DNA from: Lentisphaerota bacterium
Lineage (GTDB): Bacteria > Verrucomicrobiota > Kiritimatiellia > UBA8416 > VGWI01
Direction: 5' to 3'
NCBI GenBank assembly: GCA_016873655.1
Contig: VGWI01000004.1
Location: forward strand, 1 to 64,000
Length of the DNA: 64,000 nucleotides
Position 1 is the stretch's first letter. Every line of letters begins with the position of its first letter. Below the pieces are notes generated by a model, which saw only the letters and a list, made by a program, of their open reading frames with translations, was not told the origin of the DNA and made no database searches. Positions 37,821 to 46,901 of this stretch are shown here, piece after piece. The position numbers and the translations under genes are program-made.

Positions 37821-38447
37821 ATGAAGATAACGGTAATAAGCGACTCACTCACCAACGACGAGCCGGAGAACTGGCTCAGCCTTCTTCCGGATATGGCGCC
37901 GGGAATCACAGTGGCGGCCAACGCCCACGGCGGATGGACGACGCACAGCTTCTTCAAGGAGAAGTTCCGCGATGCGGCCTTTACCCGGGTCGAACCGGAT
38001 ACTGACGTCTTCATCCTGTTGGTGGGGTCAAACAACATTTTCGAGGACTTCGGCGGATCCGATGAGGCGGTGCGGCTTGCCGTTGCCGGCGTGGAGCGCA
38101 TTGCGGGCCGGGCGCTTGCCCTCGCGCCCCGGGCGGGTGTGCTTCTCGCAGCGCCGCCGAATGTCGCGCTGGCGAACGTGCAGTTCCAGATGACAACGCC
38201 GCCGCGACGCATTCTCCCGGAGACGCCTTTCTTCCTCGCGGAACTGGGAGCGGAGTACCAGCGATTGGCCGGGCGGCGGGGATGGATGTTCGTGAACCTG
38301 TTCCCATTGCTGGAGGACGTTGATTTTGCAGACGCCGCACACCCGAATCCGGCGGGAAACAGGAAGATAGCGGCTGCGGTCTTGAAGACACTCATCGAAG
38401 GGGGCTGCATTGGGGGCGACGGGTCACTTGCGGAGGTCAGGGAATGA
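37821..38447 (+). CDS. SGNH/GDSL-family hydrolase
   Basis: 208 residues from ATG 37821 (GGGCGAGAAG upstream). The four SGNH blocks are visible: VISDSLT (nucleophile Ser), the Gly block AHGGWTT, the Asn block LLVGSNNIF, and DAAHPNPAGN with the Asp/His pair. Such enzymes are esterases or acetyl-hydrolases acting on lipids or polysaccharides; the substrate is unknown. No signal peptide is seen. Its end runs into a fragment of an oxidoreductase gene. Confidence 0.8.
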   Translation: MKITVISDSLTNDEPENWLSLLPDMAPGITVAANAHGGWTTHSFFKEKFRDAAFTRVEPDTDVFILLVGSNNIFEDFGGSDEAVRLAVAGVERIAGRALALAPRAGVLLAAPPNVALANVQFQMTTPPRRILPETPFFLAELGAEYQRLAGRRGWMFVNLFPLLEDVDFADAAHPNPAGNRKIAAAVLKTLIEGGCIGGDGSLAEVRE

Positions 38448-38454
38448 CAGTGGG

Positions 38455-38769
38455 CTTGAAACCGGTGCGGTGTGGCGTCTCGTGAGTACGGCCGCGGGAT
38501 GGAAGGAGACAGGCGGATCGGAAACGATCGAGCTGGAATGTGACTCGGGCCGCATTGTCATAGAGGACCTCAAGGGCGGCTCGCTGCTGATGGAAACGGC
38601 CGGCGGTATCACGCGCGAGTCGACAGGCGGGTTGCCCTCAATTCACTGGGGGCAGGTCGAGAACTTCGCGAAGCATCTTGTCTCCGGAGGCCGGCTTGCG
38701 TGCGACGGGCGCGAAGGGCGCAGGTCTGCGGTGGTTCTTGACTTCATTTCCATTCTTTCTGAAAATTGA
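38455..38769 (+). pseudogene. C-terminal fragment of a Gfo/Idh/MocA oxidoreductase
   Basis: The frame reads ETIELECDSGRIVIEDLKGG and then IHWGQVENFAKHLVSGGRL, DGREGRRSAVVLDFI, the typical last ~100 residues of this family. The NAD-binding half and the EKP region are missing, and the upstream sequence is the end of the SGNH gene. Treated as a gene remnant. Confidence 0.65.
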
Positions 38770-38887
38770 GTGGGGGTGGGGGTGCCCACGATCACCCCTC
38801 AGGAACGCGACGGTGCCAGATCCGGGCATCTCGGGTTGTTGGCATAGCTCAAAAAAAAGAGTGGCAGTTTCTTGTCGGGGTGCTAGA

Positions 38888-40201
38888 ATGCCCTCAATCA
38901 TGATCAGAATGGCGCAGCTCTCAAACGTGCCTGCACGCATCTGCAGGATCGCTTCGGCTGCCGCAGCGCTCGTTTCATTGTGTGCGGCGGCAGCGTCTGG
39001 AGCCGAGGCGCTTGTGCCGTATTCCACCGGCTTTGAAGGCGGCAGTCTCGGTGCTGAATGGTCCGTGTCGGGGTCCGGGTCAGCGTCTGTTCAGGTTGGG
39101 AAAGGCGTGCAGGGCAACAGGGGTTGTGCGATCGCCGACTGCAAGCTGAATCTTGCGGTGACGAACGCGCCGGCGGTCGGTTCCAACGTCTGGGTGCGTG
39201 TGTTCGTCAAGCCGGTTCCCGTGGACGAGACAATTGCCCCCACTCCGGCGACGAACGCCGTAGCGGCTTTCTACATCAGTCAGTCCGGCGTCCTCAAGGC
39301 GGTTGCCACGAATTCCTACAAGGATGTCGCCTCCGGGATGCCTACGAACGTATGGATGGGTTTCGCCGTGCATCTTGACTACGGGGCCCAGGCTTATGAC
39401 CTGTATCAGCTCCCGACAAACAGCGCCTACGGTGCCCCGATGCAGAGGCTCAATCCCGCGCCCCTTGCCTTCTACACGGGAGCAACTCACCGCAGCACGC
39501 TCCAGCAGGTTGCCATAGAAAGTTCGTCCACCGGCTATGTTGACGCCGTCGCGATCGGAGTGGAGACAGGGATGCTCTCCGTTGCTCAGTATGTCAGGAT
39601 AGACGATCGGCCGGCAGGGAAGTCAACCATGACAGCACCGCCTCCTTATGAATATTCCGGCTCGGCGGCGACGATGGCAGGCCGGCTGGGCGACGATATG
39701 AAACGCGGTTCGGCGGACGGGGATGTGGTCAGGTTCCTCACGACAAACGGATGGAAGAACTCGCAGCTCAACGTCGGCGCATGGCAGGTGCCGAACGATG
39801 TTGAGATACCTCACGGGCAGTCGGTGCTGATCGACCGCCGTGCAAACTCCAGAGACTCCGTCGCGTTCTATCCGTACAACACGGCACCCACGAATGCCGT
39901 ACAGATGATCTTCGATGATGGAACCCCGGTCAAATTGGGCTGGAACAATCTGGTATGGCCGGCGGCTCTTGGCGAGCGCGGACAGAGCGACGGTGCCGGG
40001 TGGCATTTCGATGCTGCGGCAAACGGTGACAAGCTTTGGATCTACAGGGACGGGCAGTACGTCGTCCTGAAGTACGACAGTGGCGACGGGAAATGGAAGG
40101 AAATCGGCGTAAGGACGGAATCGGCCGTGAAGCTGCGGCCGGGCGAAACGTTCTGGTACAAGCGGGTGGCAAGCACCTATCCGTGGAACCCGTCCAATTG
40201 A
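38888..40201 (+). CDS. Cassette 2 protein A: exported protein of unknown function
   Basis: 437 residues from ATG 38888; ATGs at 38900 and 38909 are also possible, and a TAGAAT overlaps the first. Signal peptide (RIASAAAALVSLCAAAASGAEA), then a LamG-like beta domain (YSTGFEGGSLGAEWSV..; AFYISQSGVLKAVATNSYKD). A C-terminal half resembles that of the 27538-28857 protein (LGWNNLVWPA; GDKLWIYRDGQYVVLKY; PGETFWYKRV). Paralogue of cassette 1 protein A. Function unknown. Confidence 0.8.
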   Translation: MPSIMIRMAQLSNVPARICRIASAAAALVSLCAAAASGAEALVPYSTGFEGGSLGAEWSVSGSGSASVQVGKGVQGNRGCAIADCKLNLAVTNAPAVGSNVWVRVFVKPVPVDETIAPTPATNAVAAFYISQSGVLKAVATNSYKDVASGMPTNVWMGFAVHLDYGAQAYDLYQLPTNSAYGAPMQRLNPAPLAFYTGATHRSTLQQVAIESSSTGYVDAVAIGVETGMLSVAQYVRIDDRPAGKSTMTAPPPYEYSGSAATMAGRLGDDMKRGSADGDVVRFLTTNGWKNSQLNVGAWQVPNDVEIPHGQSVLIDRRANSRDSVAFYPYNTAPTNAVQMIFDDGTPVKLGWNNLVWPAALGERGQSDGAGWHFDAAANGDKLWIYRDGQYVVLKYDSGDGKWKEIGVRTESAVKLRPGETFWYKRVASTYPWNPSN

Positions 40202-40209
40202 GGTCATAC

Positions 40210-41193
40210 ATGGGCAGGCTTGAAAGAGTTCTGGTTGCGCTGTCTGTGGGGGCACTGGTGGCAGGTGCCGCGTCGGGCGCTGTCACAGGCGTTGACGCCA
40301 CTTCTGTTTCGAGCGTTGATGTTACGGGGCAGGCCGTTATCCAGCAGGGCGTGGACGGCTTGGTTACGGTTACATTCTCGGACCAGTCCCAGAATCTTGT
40401 TTTTGCGCCTCCGGCCTACAATGGCGTCATGCTTGCGATAGGTGAGACGATTGCGGGCGGCTCGCTGGTGGGAAACTATGTCGGGGCCGGGGTCGAGGGA
40501 GTCTCGTTCGTTGTGGAGTGCACCGGCCCGGCAGTGCCCGTTGTCGCGTGGATCAAGACGAAGTCCGGCAGGTACTGGTATAACTCCGGGGTCCGAACAT
40601 CACCCGCTGCGAGTGTTACCAATCGCCTCGCGCTCGGACTGGATTCCGGCTGGACGCGAGCCGAGGCCGGCAGCGTAAGCCTTGCCGCCCTTTGGCCGGG
40701 CGAGCTGGAGACGGTTACAGCTTTGGGGTTCAACATAGGGCAGGAAGGTGTTGCCTCGCAGAGCGTGCTCGTCAAGGACGTCCGGCTCTACGGGGAAGGG
40801 TTCATGACCGAGGTGGCGATTGTCAGCCGTGTCCGTGAACATTTTGGCGAGAACGTGACGGCCGTTGAGGAATTGAGTGTCGCTCTTCAGGAAAAGGACT
40901 CGGATGCCGATGGCGTGACTGACCTTGAGGACGTGATTGCCGGCAGGGAAGTCAAGTTCCTCGCGGAGGTCAAGCGGGCCGGGGCTGCTCTGCAGCGTGG
41001 TGTTTTGCTCCGCTGGCCGTGCGTCAAAGGTCACAAGTACACAGTGGAGCGGGCCGACGGCGGTGGCTTGAGTGATGAGGACGACTTCTCTCCAATCCAC
41101 ACGGTAGTGGCTCCGCACAGTGAATATCTGGAATATGAGGATGTTGGGGCAACGGGGGTCGGGCTTTACCATTACCGCGTGGTCAAAGAGTGA
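40210..41193 (+). CDS. Cassette 2 protein B: exported protein of unknown function
   Basis: 327 residues from ATG 40210, 8 nt after protein A. Signal peptide (VLVALSVGALVAGAASGA), a beta-rich domain, then DSDADGVTDLEDVIAG (calcium-loop-like), RWPCVKGHKYTVERADG and the end YHYRVVKE. This order matches cassette 1 protein B (DTDLDGMNDYQEIIVG; TWPCNGESVYNLSRAED; YYYRVVRKG). Confidence 0.8.
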   Translation: MGRLERVLVALSVGALVAGAASGAVTGVDATSVSSVDVTGQAVIQQGVDGLVTVTFSDQSQNLVFAPPAYNGVMLAIGETIAGGSLVGNYVGAGVEGVSFVVECTGPAVPVVAWIKTKSGRYWYNSGVRTSPAASVTNRLALGLDSGWTRAEAGSVSLAALWPGELETVTALGFNIGQEGVASQSVLVKDVRLYGEGFMTEVAIVSRVREHFGENVTAVEELSVALQEKDSDADGVTDLEDVIAGREVKFLAEVKRAGAALQRGVLLRWPCVKGHKYTVERADGGGLSDEDDFSPIHTVVAPHSEYLEYEDVGATGVGLYHYRVVKE

Positions 41194-41206
41194 TCCGGGA
41201 GTAAGG

Positions 41207-41953
41207 ATGGAACTCGGAACTGGAAAACTGACACTGGCGGCCGCGTTTGCTGCAGTCCTTCTGCATGCCGCAGCAGCCCGCGCCAACCTGACCGCGGCGG
41301 ACACTTTCTCCAGCGATGCGGAGGGCTGGTCGTCGCGGGATAGCGCAGGAGCCGGAACCTACGAGAACGTGGTTCAGGGTGACCGTGGCGGGCGGCTTGG
41401 TGTGCTTTTGTTCGGCCTTCAGAGCTGGGGAGGGACGATTCCCGACCAGGAGTTCATCGGAGAGGCTTACGGAGACGGCGAGGACGACCTGATCGTTGCG
41501 ATCACGAACGGCGGCCAGTCGGTGTTTTTCGATTTCTACTCTGATGCCGGCGACAACGGCGGCGGGGAAGTGGCGCCGGCTGCGCTATATCTCTACTTCT
41601 GGAGCGACGGCGGGACCCTGTGGTACTACGACGTGCTATCCAACGGGACAATACCTTCTTCGGCGGGATGGACGACGTACTCGGTTGACCTTGACTACGA
41701 TGCGGGATGGGACACTGACGGCGGCGGAGATGCGACTTCATTCGCAGCCGACCTCGCCACTTGCACGGAGTTTGGAGTGTGGATCGTTTATCAGGACTGG
41801 GACGGGCAGGAGTATGCGGTGGACAACTTCGAAGTGTACGACGTACCTGTCTCAGAAGTCCCCGAGCCCGGCACCGTAGCGCTTCTGTTCACGGGGGTTG
41901 CGGTTCTCTGCGGGCGTATCAGACGGCGTCGCCGCGATCGTTTTTGCGCATAG
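41207..41953 (+). CDS. Cassette 2 protein C: PEP-CTERM protein
   Basis: 248 residues from ATG 41207 (GGGAGTAAGG upstream). Signal peptide (LAAAFAAVLLHAAAARA), a beta-rich body with Asp/Gly-rich stretches, and the C-terminal sorting signal VPEPGTVALLFTGVAVLCG followed by RIRRRRR. A textbook PEP-CTERM tail. Last gene of cassette 2. Confidence 0.88.
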   Translation: MELGTGKLTLAAAFAAVLLHAAAARANLTAADTFSSDAEGWSSRDSAGAGTYENVVQGDRGGRLGVLLFGLQSWGGTIPDQEFIGEAYGDGEDDLIVAITNGGQSVFFDFYSDAGDNGGGEVAPAALYLYFWSDGGTLWYYDVLSNGTIPSSAGWTTYSVDLDYDAGWDTDGGGDATSFAADLATCTEFGVWIVYQDWDGQEYAVDNFEVYDVPVSEVPEPGTVALLFTGVAVLCGRIRRRRRDRFCA

Positions 41954-42207
41954 AGTCAGTTACCTCACCTTCCTGTTTTTTTCCGTTCAATCCCAGTGTG
42001 GCCGTGCCTTGTGCGTGCTGCGCGGCTCCTATGTCCACCGGACAACTGCGCAGGGGCGCCATCCGGGGGCTGCAGATGAAGCGCGCCGCGATCGGATTTC
42101 GCATCCCTTACTCCTTTGAATGCTCCGCCTTGCGGGTATAGGGCACCGCGGAGCTTTGTCGCCGGTTTCATCGCGCGGAAGGACAGGACAGACAGGGATG
42201 AGGTGCT

Positions 42208-43023
42208 GATGACTGCGATCTGCCGGACTTGTATCGCCGTTTTCCTGGGCTGGTGTTGTCGTTCAAGCCGGTTTTGCGGCAGCGCCACACACCGTCGTCA
42301 ACATTACTGGCAGGAACTACTCGAACGAGGTGTTCCGTCTGCCCGACATGAAGTTCACAGCAGAGGTGAGGCTGATGGCTGAAGGCGTCGAGGTCCCTTT
42401 TCTTGCCGATGAGGTGGAAGGACGCGTCGACGTGTACACGAGGGGGACCTTGGGCCCCGGGCGTAAATCGATGGCAGGAGCAAATGTATAACCGCGTGTT
42501 TTTCCACAACGCAGGGATGCCGTATGCGAACATGGACGGCTATGAAAGGGTGATTGCCTTCAAGACTTCCCCTGCGGCCGATGTTGCGATGGGCCAAGAC
42601 TGCCCGTTCGCGGCTCCTCCGGCGAGTTCATCACAGTGCTGATTCCGAGGCGGCCGGTTCCGACTGAACAGGTAGCGGCTGGCGAATCGACGCCTGTGCA
42701 ACGTTTTGAGACTGGCGCTTTGCCCCTGGTGAAGGCGATACTGGGCGCAGTCGCTGTTGATGGAGGCTAAGTCGTGTTTTCGGGGGGGCATAGACGACGA
42801 TGATTCGGCCGAGTACGTGTCCGTTGTCAGGGGAAAGAAGAAGGTTCTTTCCCTGTCCGGGGCTGATGTGGACATGGACAGGTTCCAAGGCGACATCGTC
42901 CTATTTGTGCCCGATGCGGGTTACCCGTTCGGCGAGATACCGGCATGGCTGGTCCGTCAGCGCATGAAAGTTCCGGAGTGGGCGCCCAAATGGGCAAAGG
43001 AAGTCCGCGGACGGAAACAGTAG
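42208..43023 (+). pseudogene. Multiply frameshifted exported protein, family unknown
   Basis: Coherent protein text is scattered over all three frames. It starts at ATG 42209 with a hydrophobic start (TAICRTCIAVFLGW). The frame then shifts to AAPHTVVNITGRNYSNEVF and LPDMKFTAEVRLMAEGVEVP, then to MPYANMDGYERVIAFKTSPA, then to EFITVLIPRRPVP, and finally to DDDDSAEYVSVVRGKKKVLS and the end at 43023. At least four indels are needed to join them. It is either a decayed gene or unpolished sequence. The 254 nt before it (41954-42207) hold nothing I recognise. Confidence 0.6.
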
Positions 43024-43032
43024 TCTGCCGAG

Positions 43033-44490
43033 ATGCTGTTCAACTCGTTTGAGTTCATCTTCGTCTTTCTCCCGCTGACAGTCGCGGTCTACGCGGTGCT
43101 GTCGCGAGCGGGCTGGGAGAACGCGTCCCGCAACTGGCTTGTTGCGGCTTCCGTGTTTTTCTACGGCTGGTGGGACTGGCGGTACGTCCCGATCATCCTG
43201 GTTTCCGTGCTGCTTAACTTCCACTGGAGCCGCCGCATGTCGATTCCCGCCCGCCCGGTGCCCGAGCGGCGGGCGATGCTGGCTGTCGGTGTGGCGCTCA
43301 ACCTGAGCGTTCTGGCCTTCTTCAAGTACACCGACTTTCTCATCTTCAATCTCAACGCCGCTGCAGGGACATCTTACCCGTTCCTTCGCCTGGCTCTGCC
43401 GCTGGCGATAAGCTTCTTCACGTTCCAGCAGATTGCCTACCTGGTTGATTCTTACCGTGGCCGCGTTACGGAGACGCGGCTGCGTGATTACATGCTGTTT
43501 GTAACCTTCTTTCCCCAACTGATAGCTGGTCCGATAGTGCATCACTCGGAAATGCTGCCGCAGTTCAGGGATCCATCACGGCACAGGATCATCCCCGACA
43601 ACTGGGCGCGCGGCCTGTTCATCTTTCTGGTCGGTCTCTTCAAGAAGACGGTTGTGGCGGACAGGTGCGGCGAATGGGTCTCGGCGGGCTTTGATGATGC
43701 CGCATGCCTCACGTTCATCGAGGCATGGGCAGCGTCGCTCGCTTACACGTTTCAGATATACTTCGACTTCAGCGCATACTGCGACATGGCTACCGGGGCG
43801 GCTCTTTTCTTCAACATCGAACTGCCTGTGAACTTCGATTCTCCCTACAAGTCCAGAGGCATCAACGAGTTCTGGAGACGCTGGCACATGACGCTCGGCA
43901 GGTGCATGAGGGACTACGTCTATGTCCCCCTGGGCGGGAGCCGAAACGGCAGGGCAAGAACCGCCGTCAACCTTGTGATCACTTTCGTCGTCGGCGGGCT
44001 ATGGCATGGTGCGGCGTGGACGTTTCTCCTATGGGGATTCCTGCACGGGGTTGCTGCGTCGATCCAGAGGGAGTGGAGCAGCCGGTTCAGACCTCTGCCC
44101 AGGCGGGTGTCCTGGGCTGTTACCTTTCTCTTTGTCCATGTAACATGGGTGTTTTTCAGGGCAAGAGCATGGGGCGACGCGGTGAAGGTCCTGAAAGGAA
44201 TGGTTGGCGGGTCAGGCTTTGTCCTGCCGGGACCGGCGGCCTCGGCGCTTGGCCTGCCGTCCTCAATGGCGTCCCTGACCTCGCGCTTCCCCAACATGCC
44301 GATGCTTGATTCAGACGCGGGACTCACGTTGGGAGTGTGCATGGCCTCGGTGCTGTTCCTTCCCAACGCACTGTGCCTCCACCGCCATATCGCCCTGAAC
44401 AAGCGCTGGGCACTTGCGGCATGCATGGCCGGGCTGTGGGCGTTGTTCAGCATCAACAGGCCGACAGAGTTTCTGTACTTCAATTTCTGA
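43033..44490 (+). CDS. MBOAT-family membrane O-acyltransferase (AlgI-like)
   Basis: 485 residues, about ten membrane helices. AlgI/DltB hallmarks are visible: opening MLFNSFEFIFVFLPL, FFPQLIAGPIVHH, FDFSAYCDMATG, FWRRWHMTLGRCMRDYVYVPLGG and the catalytic-His helix GGLWHGAAWTFLLWG. It would pass acetyl groups across the membrane to an extracellular polysaccharide. The usual partner (an AlgJ/AlgX-type SGNH protein) is not adjacent. An SGNH membrane protein lies 14 kb away on the other strand. Confidence 0.92.
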   Translation: MLFNSFEFIFVFLPLTVAVYAVLSRAGWENASRNWLVAASVFFYGWWDWRYVPIILVSVLLNFHWSRRMSIPARPVPERRAMLAVGVALNLSVLAFFKYTDFLIFNLNAAAGTSYPFLRLALPLAISFFTFQQIAYLVDSYRGRVTETRLRDYMLFVTFFPQLIAGPIVHHSEMLPQFRDPSRHRIIPDNWARGLFIFLVGLFKKTVVADRCGEWVSAGFDDAACLTFIEAWAASLAYTFQIYFDFSAYCDMATGAALFFNIELPVNFDSPYKSRGINEFWRRWHMTLGRCMRDYVYVPLGGSRNGRARTAVNLVITFVVGGLWHGAAWTFLLWGFLHGVAASIQREWSSRFRPLPRRVSWAVTFLFVHVTWVFFRARAWGDAVKVLKGMVGGSGFVLPGPAASALGLPSSMASLTSRFPNMPMLDSDAGLTLGVCMASVLFLPNALCLHRHIALNKRWALAACMAGLWALFSINRPTEFLYFNF

Positions 44491-44515
44491 CGCAGGGGAT
44501 GGAACAGGGGGCAGT

Positions 44516-45475
44516 ATGAAGATAGTGGTTCTGGACGGGTACACATTGAATCCCGGCGACCTTTCGTGGGCGTCACTTGAATCGTTGGGCGAGTGTCGCG
44601 TGTACGACAGGACTTCCGACTCGGATGTTGTTGCGCGTTCGGCCGGGACTCCGATCCTGTTGACGAACAAGACCGTTATATCGGGTTCTATTCTTCAACA
44701 GCTTCCCGACTGCCGCTATATCGGGGTTCTGGCCACGGGCTATAACGTTGTTGACCTGAAGTCTGCCGAAGACCGCGGAATAACCGTGACCAATGCGCCG
44801 GCATACAGCACAGCCTCGGTTGTTCAGATGGTTTTCGCCCACATGCTCAACCTGATGAACGCGGTCGCGTTGCACGCTGAATCAGTCAGGAGCGGAGCCT
44901 GGAGCACCAGCATAGACTTCGCCTACCAGTTGACGCCTCAGACCGAGCTCTCAGGCAAGACGCTGGGAATCATAGGCTTCGGCCGGATAGGACGCGCGGT
45001 ATGCGCCGCAGCCAAGGCTTTTGGAATGAAGGTTGTTGCGCACGGGCGAAGTGTTGATGTGATACGTTTCGGCGCGGATGAAGCGATGTCCGTGGACGAA
45101 GTGTTCTCGGCGGCGGATGTGTTGACGCTGCATTGTCCTCTCACGCCGGAGACCGCAAGCCTGGTTAACGCGCGGCGGCTTGCCCTTATGAAGCCGACCG
45201 CATTCGTCATCAACACAAGCCGCGGTCCCGTCGTTGACGAGGCGGCTCTGGCTGATGCGTTGAACTCCGGTCGCTTGGCGGGCGCCGGTCTGGACGTTTT
45301 GTCAACCGAGCCGCCTGCTGCCGACAACCCGCTGCTGGCGGCGAAGAACTGCCATATAACTCCCCACATGGCCTGGGCCACCCGCGAAGCGAGGCAGCGG
45401 CTGATGAACATCGTCGCGGGCAACGTCCGGGCGTTCCTGGCCGGAAAGCCCGAGAACGTGGTCAAACCCGTGTAG
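44516..45475 (+). CDS. D-2-hydroxyacid dehydrogenase (glycerate/hydroxypyruvate type)
   Basis: 319 residues from ATG 44516. NAD-binding motif GIIGFGRIGRAV; LATGYNVVDL; catalytic Arg in INTSRGPVVDE, Glu in LDVLSTEP and His in ITPHMAWAT. The EPP...NP..H.A pattern resembles glycerate dehydrogenase (HprA). It would interconvert hydroxypyruvate or a related 2-keto acid and its D-hydroxy form. It lies between the acyltransferase and a sugar-oxidoreductase gene. Confidence 0.88.
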   Translation: MKIVVLDGYTLNPGDLSWASLESLGECRVYDRTSDSDVVARSAGTPILLTNKTVISGSILQQLPDCRYIGVLATGYNVVDLKSAEDRGITVTNAPAYSTASVVQMVFAHMLNLMNAVALHAESVRSGAWSTSIDFAYQLTPQTELSGKTLGIIGFGRIGRAVCAAAKAFGMKVVAHGRSVDVIRFGADEAMSVDEVFSAADVLTLHCPLTPETASLVNARRLALMKPTAFVINTSRGPVVDEAALADALNSGRLAGAGLDVLSTEPPAADNPLLAAKNCHITPHMAWATREARQRLMNIVAGNVRAFLAGKPENVVKPV

Positions 45476-45592
45476 AGGGTGGCGCAACGGGAGTTGCGTG
45501 AAAGGCTTTGTTCGGGCAGTGACGGATGGCATACGCTTTCCCGCTCCGGGTTTGAACTCAGGTCCGTGCGGACAGTTCCACGGGAGGAAACG

Positions 45593-46588
45593 ATGAAGCT
45601 GTGCATGGTCGGGTGTCGCGGTCATTTCGGGTACGTTCTGAACGATCTGCCTCTGCTTCCCAACGTATCCGTTGTCGGGGTGTCCGCCGGGACTCCGGAA
45701 GACAAGCCCACAGCGCTGATTGAAGGCGCGCGCAAGGCAGGACACGAGCCTGAAGTCTTCGACGACTACAGGGAGATGCTGGACAGGCAACGACCGGATG
45801 TTGTGTGCGTGGACGGTCCTTACGAGAGACACGCGGAGATGTGTGTGGAAGCGTTCCGCCGTGGAATCCACGTTTTTTGCGAGAAACCGGTCGCATTGAC
45901 GATGGAGGATCTGTCCGCCGTCGAGAACGCCTGGCGCGAGTCGGGGCGGCAGTTTGCCGGAATGATGGGGCTGCGCTACGACCCGGCTGTCTACGCCGCG
46001 TGGACCATTGTGAAGTCAGGCGCGATAGGCGATGTCAGGCTGGTTGATACCCGCAAGTCATACCGGCTTGGAGAGCGACCCGGCTTCTACCGGAAGCGCG
46101 CGACCTATGGCGGCACGATTCCGTGGGTGGGAAGCCATGCGTTTGACTGGATAGCGTGGTTCTCGGGGCGGCGGTTCCAGACCGTCTGCGCGAGGCACAG
46201 CACGGCAGCCAATCGCGGCCATGGCGATCTGGAGGCGACGGCCCTTTGCCTGTTTACCCTCGAAGGAGATGTCCTGGCTTCGGCCAGCATCGACTATCTT
46301 CGCCCTTCAAACGCCCCAACGCACGGTGATGACCGTATCCGCGCTGTCGGCACGCGAGGTGTCGTTGAAGTGAGGGGCGGGTCCGTCCATTTGATAAACG
46401 GCGAGGAAGCCGGCGAGCGCGCCATGCCCGCGGCGTGCGACAGGAGCATCTTCAGGGACTTCGCGGGCCAGATCGCCGGCGGTCCCGCGGGCCTTGTTTC
46501 CGGCGAAGAGACGATCGAACTCGCGCGCATATCTCTTCTGGCCCTTCGTTCTGCGGACGAGGGCCGGATCGTTTCCTGCACGGCCTGA
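45593..46588 (+). CDS. Gfo/Idh/MocA-family oxidoreductase (intact copy)
   Basis: 331 residues from ATG 45593 (GGGAGGAAA upstream). N-terminal Rossmann fold (MKLCMVGCRGHFG), the family motif CEKPVAL, a catalytic-domain segment TYGGTIPWVGSHAFDWIAWF with the conserved His, and the C-terminal DRIRAVGTRGVVEVRGG and SGEETIELARISLLA. NAD(P)-dependent sugar or inositol-type oxidoreductase; substrate unknown. This is the only complete member of a family that also left three fragments in the window. Confidence 0.88.
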   Translation: MKLCMVGCRGHFGYVLNDLPLLPNVSVVGVSAGTPEDKPTALIEGARKAGHEPEVFDDYREMLDRQRPDVVCVDGPYERHAEMCVEAFRRGIHVFCEKPVALTMEDLSAVENAWRESGRQFAGMMGLRYDPAVYAAWTIVKSGAIGDVRLVDTRKSYRLGERPGFYRKRATYGGTIPWVGSHAFDWIAWFSGRRFQTVCARHSTAANRGHGDLEATALCLFTLEGDVLASASIDYLRPSNAPTHGDDRIRAVGTRGVVEVRGGSVHLINGEEAGERAMPAACDRSIFRDFAGQIAGGPAGLVSGEETIELARISLLALRSADEGRIVSCTA

Positions 46589-46603
46589 AAAGAGGAGTGC
46601 CGG

Positions 46604-46900
46604 ATGAAGCGCAAAGTTAAACCGACACTGGTGTCGAGATACTCTACTACACTTCGCACGCGTCGCCTTCCCATATCGGGCCCGTGATCAGGTATGACTT
46701 CGAGGAAGCCGCCATCACCTTCGAGGAAAGCAGGCACGGCCGGCTTGTCGTCAGGTTCAGGGACGGGCGGATCAAGGACTACGGCAATCCCAGCGTGCAC
46801 CACTGGGAGAAGACATGGCAGTGCGTTGAGGCGGTCGGCACGGGGGCATCGCCTGCGATGCCGCGGTGGCGGTTCCGCTGACCCTTGCCGTGAACGGCGC
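46604..46900 (+). pseudogene. C-terminal fragment of a Gfo/Idh/MocA-like oxidoreductase
   Basis: Short text in shifted frames: VEILYYTSHASPSHIGPVIR, then YDFEEAAITFEESRHGRLVV, then HHWEKTWQCVEAVGTG, then AAVAVPLTLAVNGALQTL. This resembles the substrate-binding end of the family. No NAD-binding half, and at least two frameshifts. It sits directly after the intact copy. Confidence 0.5.
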
Positions 46901-46901
46901 G

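Noticed and set aside
38821-38889. Sigma-54 promoter before cassette 2 (TGGCA elements near 38830 and 38862)
   Set aside because: The -12 GC is not present at the required spacing in either candidate.
42757-43023. A separate 88-residue gene
   Set aside because: It reads as the last piece of the frameshifted gene that begins near 42209, with coherent protein text continuing from other frames.
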